Source: Atherix ibis (lineage: Eukaryota; Arthropoda; Insecta; Diptera; Athericidae). From it: a DNA stretch of 64,000 bases. The notes beneath the pieces are model-generated. The model had not been told where the DNA came from and ran no database searches. It worked only from the letters and a program-made list of their open reading frames with translations. Position numbers and translations under genes: made by a program. The stretch lies in assembly GCA_958298945.1 (NCBI GenBank), contig OY282609.1:56888220-56952219 (forward strand). The letters run 5' to 3'. This document shows positions 23,451 through 36,723 of the stretch, piece after piece (the stretch's first letter is position 1; each line of letters opens with the position of its first letter).

Positions 23451-24189
23451 CGCTAAATACCTATAACAACTTTCATTTCGTTTCATTTCCTTATCCCTTA
23501 CCATTTTCTTGTAGTATTACAACGGACCTAAATGTTTGTGACTGAATCTGACTGAAACAGCGAACAGCTAATTTAAACATCAACAATAACAAATGTACGA
23601 TACGACAAAGTAAGGCAATCAGAGTAGTTAACGTCTCACTGGACGAAATGTTCTTATATTTCCTCACTTTATGTGGCAGAATGGTAATAGTAGAGCAAAG
23701 GTAAATTGAAGTAGGCAGACTTAATACTAACTTACACATCCCACGTTAAGCTCATTTATTAAAATCTTTTGCTCTGCCCATTATTTCCTTTATATTATTC
23801 TAAGACAAACACCTTCCACCATCTATTCTAGAAGAAATTCATTCTGCATTTTTTCCTTTTATTATTTTTTTTATTAGTGGAAACAGTGGTCTACATCACT
23901 CAGCAGACACTCAATTTAGTTCTAATAACAACGAATGCAGCTATTGATGACCATAAAAAAATGTTTCTGTAATCCAGCTCGTTCACAATACACACTGTAA
24001 ATTATTCAGTAGAATTTTTCCATCCAAGAGCTCCCTTTTCCAAGGCCAGTCATATTTGCTGATAGTCTGCCAGCCCCCAAAGCTGTTCGTGGATCGTCAA
24101 ATTATGTGCCGAGTTGTATTGGTGGCCCAATCATGTTTGCATCCTCCACCATCTTGTACTGACTATAATCCCGATTTTACACTGCCTAC
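23451..24189. other. Unannotated intronic DNA
   Basis: Less A+T-rich after 24040. No frame or element end was recognised, though its right part may be the upstream section of the LINE family R fragment that follows. Confidence 0.4.
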
Positions 24190-24650
24190 GAACAAAATGA
24201 CACTTAACTTCATTAGCTATGCATACGCGTAGACAAATCCACTGGTACAATGGTAGAAGGTCAATATTAGCTAATCAGTTGACTCAACAACAATTCCCGA
24301 ATTCGTAGCAGAGAAACCCACTGGTCCCAAACATAAAAATGATCTCCTCTTCGGCAATCAACCTAGTTCGTAGTGTTCAACTGACTATCTCTCATATTCG
24401 GAAGAGTGGCATCTCTGTGGAGACCCTAAATCAATAAATTCCTTATTAAAGTCCTCTGTTTAATATTCTCAAAAAACCTTTTTGCCTCACCAATTTTAAC
24501 AATGCCTTATTACTCTCTCCAACCAACTATCGACTAGTTTCAATAAAAAAGCTGGTAATGCAAATTAACACGTAACATGAGGTTGTTAAATGGCCTCATT
24601 GTCATGGCGCTACAAAATGGCCTTTTCTCTTGCTTCAGAGCCCCTACATA
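24190..24650 (+). mobile_element. LINE family R fragment, 3' region
   Basis: Shares with 38080-38575 the blocks cggcaatcaacct, tatctctcat, aactatcgactagttt, ggtaatgcaa...taacatga, tggcctcattgtcatg and a 3' tail of ACAAAT-type units near 24645. It is non-coding here. Reverse-complement copies lie at 45838-46080 and 50860-51340. Confidence 0.7.
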
Positions 24651-27300
24651 CAAATACAAATATTTTTAGTATTTTTTCTATAAAAGAAACATTAAAATTT
24701 TTTCAATAAAATAACTTGTTTTTCCATTCAAAAATTTTAACAACCATTTTAATTTTTTAACAACAAGTCCCTAGGACATAAGTTAGAGGCTATTGAGTAG
24801 TGTCACAACCGTGAGATTATTTGAAGACCTGTAATTGTGTTTGTAAGAACAAGTTGGTCTTAAGTTAGCTGGGAGGTATAAGTTAGAGATTGTTAGATTT
24901 TGTTGAGCATTTTTGGTTTGTTTAAAAAAATTAAAAAGAGGTCTTAGAAATGGCATTGAGATATCTAAAAGCTCATTAGAAAAAAAATATTGGATAAGGT
25001 GACATTCTGTTAAAAGATGAGTAAGAATGAGTTGATTGAACGTAACAGGTTTTTCGAAAAGGAAACTATACGTGAGAGCAGAGTGACCTATCCGAGTTTT
25101 GAACAGTTTTCGTCTTCAAAATTTTGCTACTTGTCCAGTTCGGATGTCTTGTAATGGCTAAATGAACGAAAGTTAGGAACTTTCTGAATAAAATTGATTT
25201 TCTAGCCTATTTCTTAAAATAATAATGTATGCTCATTCAAGAAAAAAAATTACAGTCAGTTTGTTTATTTTTAATTATTTTAATCTAACAAAAAGAAAAA
25301 AAACTATTCCTTTTTCGTACTCTTTTTCTCTTTAATTTTTACTTCATAAAACAAAACAACTAACACGTAAGATGAATATTTATAAGTAACCCTTTAATTA
25401 GAAGCCAAGAACAAAAAAAAACACAAAGAAAAAGCTCCATTTTTCTCCAGTTGAAATTAACATTTCAAAATAAATAAAATAAAGTGACATGAAAAATACT
25501 AAAAAAAAATAAATTAAAAATATTAGGAAATTTCTTTTAAAGGACATGATTTGAATGACAATTACGTGGAAAAAAATAATAATAGCAATAAGAAATAATA
25601 AGGGAAAGAGCCAAAATTAAAATGCTAAGAAAGAAGACAAACCCAAGCACACATTTCTTAACTAAATAAATTGGATTTCGCCCATCGATCCATGTTAAAA
25701 CTTTGACGCGAACTCTGGCACATTTTGATGGCTTCGCGTCCCCATTAATCTATTTCCAGTTTCTTCGATTTTTATTAAACACGGTCGCTCCCCCAACCCT
25801 TCACACGTATGCAACAGCCCAATCTCACCCATATCAATGTAGATTTTTCTTCATTTTAACAATAAAATGTTTTCCATACTAGCAAATTTTTTCTTTTTAA
25901 TTTTTATATAAAGGTACACACACTTGTAGGTTATGTAAACTTTTCCTACTATATACCCACCCTTAAGCATATTTCCAATGTGAACGTGTTTTTATTTTTA
26001 TTTTTTTATAACCTATACAAAATAGAGAAAAATCGAACAATAAAGTGCAAAAAAAGGAGCATTAAACGTATGCGAATATATCGAAGTTGATTGATTAAAA
26101 AAAACTTTGACTTCTAGAATATTTTGCGTTCGCGGCCAAAACCCCAACGCTCCCCCTACCAACCATTCGACGTTTTTAACTGATTGAACGGTACTCCAAT
26201 ACGATTATTGTGTCAATTGTGTATGGTTTCTTCGAACGATTTCCATATTCAATAAATACGATATGAACGGCCGACATCAGTTTTAATGAATGTGCCAAAG
26301 ATATTTTCGAGGGATTAGTATTCCATCAAATGGGATCTTTTTAAGTGCACGGGCGAATAGTCCTCTCACAAATTCAAAGCGATATTTCCACCCGCTCCTC
26401 GAGTGATAATACTTTACTTTTTAGTCGAATCGAAAAGAAGTGTTCAAGTTGTTTTTTTTTCGGTTTGGATTTACCTCATTTAACTATTTTAAAGTAACAA
26501 GCAGATTTTTTTTAAACAGGAACAGTAACAGGAGTAATTATTTATTGAAGCTTCTCTAAATCATGAGATTTTTCTTCGAAGTTGGATTTCTGAAATATAG
26601 AAACCCTTGAGGCTATTATCTTTTTAAGTGTTTATGTATTTTTTGAAGAAGGTAAGTGAGGACTATTCTCTTACAAGAACATTAAGATAGCGATTTGAAG
26701 GGTTTCGGATTGATAGAATTGGATTCGATCGGAATTGGAATGTCTGCTTGATCCCAATTTATTTTTCGTTAATTTTTACCGACCGGTCTATGAAGAGGCA
26801 ATTTTTTCCGTGATCTACATTGTGTAGTCTTTATTAATAGGGCAGCTGCGTGTTCTATAAAGGCAACTGTTCAAATTGCTATAGATCCTTTAAATCGAAG
26901 CCATATCATCTAAGTCGCCCTCAACGCTATTCGCTACCCTTTGAATCATCCTATACGCAACGAGATTTGACATAGCCTACTCAACAATAGGAGTATAGCC
27001 TTGAGTGTCAGGGAATGTGGAAATCAAGTTAGGACTTTTAAACGTACAAATTAAGCATCTCATTAGCAAATTACCAGAAATCATGTCTACCTTACCGAAA
27101 TTATGGGCACAAAACTTTCTTTTTGGAAACCACACACGTCCTTTCTGCCAACTTGGACGTTCTGCTTACAATGCTTTATATTTTAAGAAAATATCAGCAA
27201 ATCCGGGATTTTTTCTCCCGAGCAGGATTTCTCTCATTGTAGACCTTATAGATTAACTACATTCATTTCCATGGCTGCTTTTTAACTTGAAGCATGCTTC
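24651..27300. other. Unannotated intronic DNA
   Basis: The stretches 25670-25860 and 26090-26430 are clearly less A+T-rich than the rest (tcgcgtccc and ggtcgctcc blocks) and match nothing else in the window. They could be conserved regulatory DNA or old unique sequence. No coding exon was supported. A short plus-strand frame at 27005-27256 is unrecognised. Confidence 0.4.
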
Positions 27301-27389
27301 ACAAAATTTGACAAACTTCAACTGATTTAGTCTACTAAAAACATACCAGCTTCGTTTAGGTAGCTGGTAACGTCTACCCACACAAAACT

Positions 27390-28400
27390 TGAAATCGTCA
27401 CAGTTGGCCCCAGCTTATATCTAAGAGACTTTGCATACTGGGCCAAGAGTAAAAGTAATATGAATTTTTTTTTATTCGTTTACCTTTTAAGTGTCCACTT
27501 TCTGAATGAGTTTTGGGAGGAATCAATATGCTTCTGTAAATGGTAGGAGGCATTATACCGTTTTTTTTGTTAAGTGACAAGATGCTGCTGCCATTAGCAT
27601 ATATAGATCTAAAGGAGTTATCATAACAAGGACTATAGTAAGAATAAATATTGTACAGAAGAGGGCCAAAAACGCTGCCTTGAAGAATAAAAGCGTAGAT
27701 GGGGAATATTTCAGAAAAATCGAAATTTTCGACTATTTATCTTTTTAGGGGTCAAGGGTTAACATGGAACCCATAGACGGGTCTGTAGGTCTCTTCACTT
27801 CAAGTCATATGAGTCTGGTCTGTAGGTTCCAGGTTAACCGTTTGTCAAGGTATAGTTATAATTAAGGCAATAGCTCTATTTCAGAAGTTATACTTCAACA
27901 GTTGTTTATGGGAGGGGACGATTCACTAGGAAGAGTAAAATTTACATTAACGTTCTTTCGTTCATTTAATTTTAATCACCATATTGAGAACCATCGAAAA
28001 ATCACCAAAGAAAAAAGGGTTTTCGAGGGTTGTTAATTTGTGGGTGTACGCAAGTTGCAGCGAAGGTGCTAGGAGATGTAGGGCAATGATATAGGGGTTA
28101 TTGGGTTGTGATAAAAATTTGTGGACCCTTGAAAATAACGTTGTGAAAGGTATGATTGAATTATCAGGTAGCAAGTAGAGGGAAGAAATTGTGTCAATTA
28201 CGTGGTAAAATATCTAGATTAGTCTAGAAATACGCCTGGGCAATATTCTTTTTTTTCCAAGTCAAACTGTATTCTGGAATTATATTGAAAGATTCTAGAG
28301 TCATTTTATGATTAGTTTCTCAAAAACCTTACCTAGCATCGGGTGTAAGGTTATTGGGCGATTTTGATTTTTCTTTGATACGATAACTACCCCAGAACAA
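27390..28400 (-). pseudogene. Rearranged LINE reverse transcriptase fragments
   Basis: On the minus strand three RT blocks are readable in separate frames. Near 28380-28310: RPITLHPMLGKVFEKLI, the palm entrance of LINE RTs. Near 27850-27790: LTNG..WNL.TR-like, recalling the post-palm DKRLTWN block. Near 27680-27580: QGSVFGPLLYNIYS then IYANGSSILSLNKK, where YADD is expected. The blocks are not in the normal order, so at least two fragments or a local rearrangement are present. Many stops. All are dead. Confidence 0.6.
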
Positions 28401-31400
28401 AAATACTACAACTAAAAACCCATTTTGTTTGCAAGTAAATAGTCAATTAAATAAAAATTAAAATAAATTTGAAAATAACTTGAAATAATTACTTTTATTG
28501 CTCCATCCTTCAGACCTAAACATTAACAAACTCCTTAATGCTAATAGATAGGTTTTAGGAGAGAAGAAACCAGACAGATAAAAATTCTTGTAGTATGAAT
28601 TTTGCCTTATGAAACCCGATAGGTAACATGAACTTGGTCTTGTGGTTTGTCCTTTCTCTTATCCTTACGTGTCGCGTACCATTCTGCCATTTGAAAAACC
28701 TTCGACACTAACAAGTACGTGTTTCACGTAAGATTACAAGTTTTCTACACGACAAGAAAACCACCTCTTCAGAGGACTCTTTGTATGAAAGAAATATGTC
28801 GACTTAGCTAAGAAAGGATATACAAAAATGTAAGAGGATATTTACCTACACATAAGCTTCTATTTATGGTATTTTCGTCTCTTAGTTGTCAACGCTCAGA
28901 CAAATTACAAGTTTTCTGTGGTTTCGTTTCCTTGTCAAGTTGTGGTTTTGTTTTTTCTTTCTTCCTATTGTATATTTCTAGTTCTGTCCTTAGCAATCCT
29001 TACTAAATTACTATACTTCCCATACCTCACCTGTGTGAAAATTAATATATTTTTTTTAGCTCGTTTCGCTTCTAATTTTATCGTTTTCAATTGTTCTTGT
29101 TTTTTTTTTAAATTTCTGGTTGAGGTTAACTTATTTTTTAAGCCTCAATTTATTTTTTGCTTCCAATTTGATCCTTCAGAGAAAATTCTTATTATTATTG
29201 TTCAAGAGTCTTAGAATTTTTATTCATAAAATTAACAGAATGTAAAAGTATCCTTTTGTAGAACTCTTGTACACAGGATTAAGTGAATTTCTTTTTTTTT
29301 TTTTTTTATCCAAAAAACCAGAGAAGATTTAAAGCCCTTGAAACGTGAAATAATATTTTTTTTTATTCTGTACAAGCGTAGAATTTTCCCATACGCAATT
29401 TCTAATATTACAATTCAATTTCATGTGCCAGTTGTTTAAGAAGACTTCAAAATTTCTTTTGAAAATTAATAAGAATTGGCTAAAAATAGAGACATTCGAA
29501 AATTTTCACAAGGTAATCCGACCATAAAAGCATTGTGAAAAATAATATCCTAAATTTAATTGTCAGTTTGTGCTGATATTTGTTTGAATTTTCTTAATGT
29601 CTTAAAAATACAAACCGTAGAAATAATCTTGTCAAAAAAATATATTAAATTTCTAGCCATTTTTAGTTTGTTCTATAAAAAAGAAATTTGTAGATATCCT
29701 TTTAAGTAGAAGTAATTGAGAAATACGTACTAAAATTTAAGTGTTTGTAAAATAAAAAAGAAAAAAATAACTCCAATATTGGACATTCTTTTAATCAGAA
29801 AGTTTAGATTCGGTTCAAATTCGGAAAAAAAACGGCAAAAACCTCGTTAATTTTTAGTAAAAATTATGAGTTTTTTTTGGTATTTTCTTAAATTGCAAAT
29901 GACAAGACAATAGGTAAAAGGAATTTTTTGAATTTAATATAAATAGAAACACTTGGATTTAAAAAAAGAGGACACAAATAAATTCAATATATTTTAATAC
30001 TGATCCGAATCTAATTTTTAAATTCTATATCCACGCTTCTGCTCTGGCAATAAAATTTTCATATATTTTTAAGAAAGAGAGAAAGAAAAAAAATAATTTT
30101 CAATACTTATTTAGAAATAATATCCTTTTCTCAAGAAGAAGGGCATCTTGAAAATATGTAATTTTTCAAAATAGGATTTTATCCACTTAATGAAGAGAAG
30201 AATTTTCTTCCTTTGATTTATAGACGAAAGCATCAACATCTAATTTTGATATTATTAATATTATTATTGAGGTTATAACCTGAACGTAAGATGGTCTCTT
30301 GATATTTTCCGATATAGATGAATTTCATGTATAATAATTAATCAGACTATGTGTGCTCTATACTATGTCGGCAGAGAAGCTTTCGAAGTAGTGTTTTTCG
30401 CTCCAATGAATATCATCAAGGATCTAGAATATGATTTGCCTTTTCAAGCTGACTCTATGGAAGTTTTTAATCGTTAATCAAATAATTTACTATGAATGTG
30501 CACAACTTGCCTACTGGTTTGAATGGCCAAAATGACATATTGATAAGTTTGTGTTTATTGAAGAAGAAAAGAAATATTGAAGGATTTTCCATTCGATAAT
30601 AATAACTAATGTGATAGGCCTTCACAACAGTATGGATCCTTGCTACCTCACCACAAATAAATGGATCACACCTGAAAATTCATATATATTTAAATATTCT
30701 TTACACCCTCTTACCATATGCCTATCTATGTATTAATACTTCTAGATGTCTACGAGACTATAATTAATGAGAGCATCGTTCCTCTAACGAATCATTAATA
30801 TTATAGGGGGAAAACCCGTCAATTTTTTCTCTTTCCTACTTTTTGTTTGTGTGTGTATTTTGTTGTTGTTATTATTTTTGGACTCTTCACTCTCTTCTCT
30901 AAACTAACCGCTTAATTAATTAATTATATCCATTCAGCTAAAATTATAAGATACACAATTGTAGGATGGTCTAAAAAAAATTACCAATGAAAGGACAGAT
31001 AATTTTTCCTGCAAAATTCGCTAAATGTTTCTTTTCTTTGTGTTTTTCCCTTTTAAAAAAAAATAGTCTTAGTTACCACTACCCACAACAACTCTTCTAC
31101 AAATCGAATCGGGGCAAATTAAGGACCATTTCCTATGTAGCATATTTTTTCTTTCTATTTTTATTTCCAATTTAAGTTGATTTAATTCATCATAAAAGAT
31201 CGAATACAGTAGCAGAAAATCCTTTCATCCTTTTTGAATAAGAGCATGATTAACAAAAAGGCCGGCAATCTTTATTTATGTATTTAATGCCTTTTAATTT
31301 GCTAAATCATTATTTTTTTTGAAAAAAAAAAATCAGTTCTTTTGAAGTAAAAGCAAACGACCTAAAGAATAAAAATCATCTTGAAAGGATGAGAGAAAAA

Positions 31401-32465
31401 AAATCTCTCACGAAGGCCTTAATTTTGTCACTAATTCTTCGTTTTTTATTTATATTTAATAGTGTAAAATGTCCTTATTTTTTCAAAGGCGAATAAGGAA
31501 ATTGAAAAATTGGAAAAAATTTTATAGAACATTTCACTGATAAGATTATTAAATAGAAAAAGTTGAAAAAAAATGCAATTCACTATAGTTTTTGTATAAT
31601 TCGATAAATACCCATATGCAAGTGGTAGTAAGCTTTAGAGTATATTTAACCACTTAAGAATACGAACAGTCTTTGAATATTTAATAAAAACACTTAAAGC
31701 ACTAATTTGAATCGTTAGGAGTACATAACGAGGAGCAAGCAGAACGAAAGCAATGGCTCTGAAATGTACTTAATGTAATTAAGTAAATCTTTAAGTGCTA
31801 TTAGTAATAGTAGTTGGTAGATAAATTGAAAATGTTGTATTCAAAATTGTTATTTTCGATTGAGGCAATTTGCCAATAATGATAGTGAAGAAATTGTTCT
31901 TTTCTTAATTTTTTTTTAGTTATTGTAGTGAACAAAAAGTTGACATTGTGAAAAAATAAATAATAAAATGGAAAATATTAGACATAATTTTTAAGAGTTT
32001 TTTGGACTACCGAATTAGAATTTAATCAATAAAAAAAAATCTATTATTGAAAAATACCTATTAAAAAACCTGTCATTTATTGTGAAAAATGTGTTAACAA
32101 AACATTGTCAAAGTCAAAAAGAAAATAGTAGCGAAACAAAAAAATTTTATTGTTGATTTTTTAAAAGCTTTTCATTTATAAAAAGGACATTTAATAATGA
32201 AAATTGATTGATAAATTGATTAATAATGAAAAACAAATAAACAAAATTAAATAGCACAATTGAGAAAAATTTAGTGGAAACTTTTACTATTAAAAATAAA
32301 TCAGCAAAAACTCTTGTTTTAATACGGAAATTTTTGAATATACATTAAAATGTTCAAGTTTTTGTTTTTTTCATATAATTGAAAATATTATTTTTTTACA
32401 AAAAATAATTAAAATTTCTACCTAAAAAATTAAATTTTTCCAGTAGTGTTTTTGTTGAACGTTTT
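28401..32465. other. Unannotated A+T-rich intronic DNA
   Basis: No transposon ends, tRNA or coding exon was recognised. The plus-strand open stretch at 28918-29214 is a hydrophobic translation of T-rich DNA and not a credible gene. Homopolymer runs are common. Confidence 0.55.
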
Positions 32466-34300
32466 AAATTCAGCAAATATAAATAAGAAAAAGGAGTGTG
32501 AATCTTAATTCAAAAAAAATTTTAATTAAAAAAATTTTTAGTTATTGGGTCCAGAATTTTTAATGTAAATAATTCCCTTAAAATTTTTTTCGATCTCAAA
32601 CTGGATTGACATGACTTTAGAACTTTAAATATAAACAACGCCCAAACGTAAGTCCAGGTTTTTTTAGACCTCAAATTGCATTGACTTAAGTCTGGAACTT
32701 CAATGCCCGACCCAGCATTTGACAATTTTTTCAGACCTCAAACCAGATAGGCATGAGTCTGAAACTTAAGCAATATCCAATCGTAAATCCAAATTTTTTA
32801 GACCCCAAATTACGTTGACTTCAATGCCCGACCCAGCATTTGACAATTTTTTTAGACCTCAAACCAGATAGGCATGAGTCTGACACTTAAACAACACCCA
32901 ATCGTAAATCTAAATTTTTTTAGACCTCAAATTGCGTTGACTTAAGTCTGGAACTTCAATGCCCGACCCAGCATTTGACAATTTTTTCAGACCTCAAACC
33001 AGATAGGCATGAGTCTGACACTTAAACAACACCCAATCGTAAATCTAAATTTTTTTAGACCTCAAATTGCGTTGACTTAAGTCTGGAACTTCAATGCCCG
33101 ACCCAGCATTTGACAATTTTTTTAGACCTCAAACCAGATAGGCATGAGTCTGAAACTCAAACAATACCCAATCGTAAATCCAAATTTTTTTAGAACCCAA
33201 ATTCCGTTGACTTCAATGCCCGACCCAGCATTCGACAATTTTTTTAAGACCTCAAACCATATAGGCATGAGTCTGATACTTAAACAACACCCAATCGTAA
33301 ATCTTATTTTTTTTTGACCTCAAATTGCATTGACTTAAGTCTACGACTTCAAATGCCCGACCCACCATTCGACAATTTTTTTAGACCTCAAACCAGATAG
33401 GCATGAGTCTGAAACTTAAATACCCGACCGTAACGGCAAATATAATAAACAAAAAGAGTGTGAATCTCAATTCGAAAAAAATTAAATTGAAAAAATTTTT
33501 AGTTATTGGACCCAGAATTTTTAATGTAAATAATTCCCTTAAAATTTTTTTCGATCTCAAACTGGTTTGACATGAGTTAAACAACGCCGAAACGTAAATC
33601 CAAATTTTTTTAGACCTCAAATTGCATTGTTTTAAGTCTGGAACTTCAATGCCCGACCCAGCATTCGACAATTTTTTTAGACCTCAAACCAGATAGGCAT
33701 GACTCTGAAACTTAAATACTCGACCGTAAAGGCAAATATAATAAACAAAAAGAGTGTGAAATTCAATACGAATAAAATTAAATTGAAAAAATTTTTCGTT
33801 ATTGGGTCCAAAATTTTTTAATGTAAATAATTCCTTTAAAATTTTTTTCGATCTCAAACTGGATTGACATGAGTTTAGAATTTGAAATTTAAATAACGAC
33901 CAATCGTAAATCTAAATATTTTTAGACCTCAAATTGCATTGACTTAAGTCTGGAAGTTCAAGTGCCCGAACCAGCATCCGACCAAACCAAATAGGCATGA
34001 CTCTGAAACTGAAATACACGACCGAAAAGTCAAAATTTTTTAGACCCTAAACTATGTCGGTATGAGTCTTCAAACTTAAGCAATGCCCGACTAACCTGTC
34101 GGTATTTTTTTTAATTGGGTCGTTGTAAATAGTTCTTCACCGTGAGGACGAAATTTTGTTATGAGCTTAAAGTAGGGCTGCGTGAGGCTAGAGCTTCCAC
34201 TCTATGTTGTGCCTGAGCGTGAAAACAAATTTGCTTTGACTTTTAACTGAGTCTAATGAAAATGGAGTCGAAATTTTTTTGGTATTAAAACTGGGTCGAC
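32466..34300. repeat. Tandem repeat array (family T), about 135-bp monomer
   Basis: The phrase gcccgacccagcatttgaca recurs at 32705, 32826, 32961, 33096, 33218, 33355 and 33651, and diverged near 33963. Spacings are 121, 135, 135, 122, 137, 296 and about 312. Short monomers lack a 14-base piece (taagtctggaactt). A second block of about 180 bases (ttagttattggnccagaatt...cgatctcaaactgg) occurs three times, at about 32480, 33440 and 33745, making a larger unit of about 300 bases at the right. The array fades into diverged copies by 34300. Open frames inside it come from the repeat and are not genes. Confidence 0.92.
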
Positions 34301-35378
34301 CTGCATTTTTTAAAAAATATCCAATCATAATATTATAGTTTTTTTTCATAGATAAATAAAACAACCATAAATTTTGGTTACGTACAATTTTAAAAAAGTT
34401 TTTTTTTTTAAAAATCTGTTGAAGAAGCCTACAAATATTTCTAATAAGTTAATTGGCTAAAAATTATAAGTTCTTTATAATAAAAAATGACTGAATATGG
34501 AAGTATGAAATCTAACTTGTTAGAGTAAACTTTTGAAGATACCTTTTCCTTGTTTTTAACTGAATATGGAAAAAATAATACAATAATAAAAGTTGTTTGT
34601 GAAAATTTCAATTATTTCATCAAATAAAAATCAATTTCGTCTGAAATCATTAGTAATAATAATACTGTCATATGATATTATATTCAAAATGTGATCTTTT
34701 CAGGATAGTTTATCTTCTCCCTTTTCGAACATCTGATTCCATTAGTAATTTTCTGAGTAATTATTTCTTCTCTAATGAAGGTTCATTTTCAAATAATTCT
34801 ATTCCACTCATATTACTTATGATAGTTTGTATTTGTATGATATAAAAGGATCTAACAGTTCGTTTGTACAAAAGGATTTCGATTTTCATGCAATGACCCC
34901 AATTTTCCCCTTTATTTATACTATAATCTAATGAGTGCGAGCAACTAAGTATTATTAGGACTTTGCTTCTAATAATAATTTTCCCAGTAATTGATTCCAT
35001 TCATGTTTTGAGGTAATTGTAATAACCTTTTTGGTTTCAATTTAAATCGATTGGAGGTCAAATTAGTAATTGATTTTCGATATCAAGATTTTGTCATCAA
35101 CAGGATAGGTTGGAATCAAATAATTATTCTCGAAATTACCTTTGATTTAGTTCATGATGAAAAAGACTTTTTAAGGAATAAAATCTTTTGTTATAAAATG
35201 AATTTCACAAAAAACTTTTATTAAGGAAAAAATAAATATAAATAAAATGAAAAACCACGAACAATGGCTAGACTTCAAATTTATCGCTGCTTAAGTTTTT
35301 CCATTTTATTAGCCCACATCTAATAATAGTTTAAGGGACAACGAAATCCATTATTTTTCCGCAAGATGGCTGTAGTGA
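34301..35378. other. Unannotated intronic DNA
   Basis: A+T-rich. No element ends, RNA gene or coding exon was recognised. Confidence 0.55.
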
Positions 35379-35646
35379 TATACAGGGTGCTTTTTATATT
35401 CCAGGTTGATTTTGTTTGGCCGCCATTTTGGTTTGAATGACATTTGTCTGTTGGCATTTGACAGTTGTTGAGAGTGGTCGATAACAATATTATGAAAAAT
35501 TTGCTTAAAAGAGCTCGCCAGAGGCTGAAATTTGACCGACATCATATACCATACATAAAACTAAAGACCATATAATCAATTAATAAAATATAAATTAGAA
35601 AATTAGAAAAAAACTTCGACTTGGAACATTAAACGCACCCTGTATA
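35379..35646 (+). mobile_element. Short inverted-repeat element (MITE-like)
   Basis: Ends match as inverted repeats over about 25 bases with a few differences: tacagggtgctttttatatt at the left, and the inverse of gaacattaaacgcaccctgt at the right, flanked by TA. The internal 200 bases include agttgttgagagtggtcg, followed by a short frame from an ATG (MKNLLKRARQRLKF), which may be the start of a lost transposase. Length 268 bp. A Tc1/mariner-type deletion derivative is likely. Confidence 0.65.
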
Positions 35647-35734
35647 TATTCATTTCGTACTTAAAAAAAAATTCGTTTACAATTTTTTTAATTGTCGATT
35701 CAGTTGTGAGTTATAGGGTGTAAAAGATAAAATT

Positions 35735-36723
35735 TAACAAAGAGAAAATTCAGTATATTTTAGAATTTGGCTTTACTGAAGACGAAAATGCAAGCCAGGC
35801 AGCGGCTGAAATTGTGATTGGTGTTTATGGTCCCCATACTGTTATAGCCAATTACGGACAATTTTGCTTTTGTCGATTACGTCCCGGTATTTTTGATGTT
35901 AAAGACAAACCTCGCAAACGTAGGCAGGTCTACGAAAATGTCGATAAAATCATGCAAATAATCGAAGTAGATCGGCATATTAGCAATCCTAGCATAGGAG
36001 CTAAAGATCGACTACAAAACAGTTTTAAACCATCTGCATGAAGCTGGATTCAAAAAAGAAGCTCGATGTTTAAGTACTACACGAATTGACACAAAAAAAT
36101 GACGGATCGAATTTTCATCTACGAAGCATTGGACAAATAGAACGAAATCGACCCATTTTTTAAAAGGATGGTGACTGGGGATGAGAAATGAGTTACATAC
36201 GATAATATTGTCGAATTTTCATCTATGGTAAAGCGGCTCGAATGGCTGACAAACCAGGACTAACGGCCAGGAAGGTTTTGCTGTGCATTTGGTGGAACTG
36301 GAAAAGAATCATCTCCTATGAGCTGCTCTTATATGACCGAACACTAAATTCGGATCTCTACTGTCAACAATTGGATCGTTTGAAGCTAACGATTGACTAG
36401 AAGCGGCCCAAATTTGCCAGCAGGAGAGGTATTGTTTTCCAACAGGAAAACGCCAGCTCACACACGTCTATAGTGACTTGCCAAAAACTCCACGAGCGTG
36501 GTTGGGAAGTTTTGATGCATCCACCTTATAGTCCGGAATTGGCCCCAGTGATCACCATTTTTTTTTTGATGATTGCAAACAATTTTTTTGATGAAATTGG
36601 AATCAACAGAAGATTGTGAAAATTGCTTAGTCGAGTTTTTAGCTAATAGTGAGCAGGGTTTCTCTGAGAGAGGCATTATGAAGTTACCTTGAGAATGACA
36701 ACAAATTATCAAATAAAACGGTG
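35735..36723 (+). pseudogene. Mariner family E transposase pseudogene, 5' part
   Basis: The frame starts IKFNKEKIQYILEFGF and continues through RLRPGIFDVKDKPRKRRQ and NVDKIMQIIEVDRHIS to 36041. Decayed blocks follow in order: FLKRMVTGDEK (first Asp, near 36180), ARKVLLCIWWNW, YCQQLDRLKL, VFQQENASSHT (second Asp changed to Glu) and MHPPYSPELAP. Order and motifs resemble mellifera- or cecropia-type mariners. It has stops and frameshifts throughout. Its last codons are cut by a family A' mariner inserted at a TA. The remainder resumes at 37636. Confidence 0.85.

Noticed and set aside
27005..27256. Open frame of 83 codons on the plus strand
   Set aside because: It lies just beside decayed minus-strand LINE pieces and shows no family motif, signal or splice context. 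The KLGLLNVQ stretch only faintly recalls a LINE ORF start.
28918..29214. 98-codon hydrophobic frame, membrane-protein-like
   Set aside because: It is what T-rich DNA translates to. There is no conserved motif, and the surroundings are equally T-rich.
32522..33671. Minus-strand frames starting MSNAGSGIEVPDL
   Set aside because: They recur because of the tandem array. They have no start context of their own and break in neighbouring monomers.
32466..34300. Regularly spaced repeats, considered as a CRISPR-like array
   Set aside because: The repeats are 121-137-base satellite monomers that are similar along their whole length, without unique spacers, in a eukaryotic intron.
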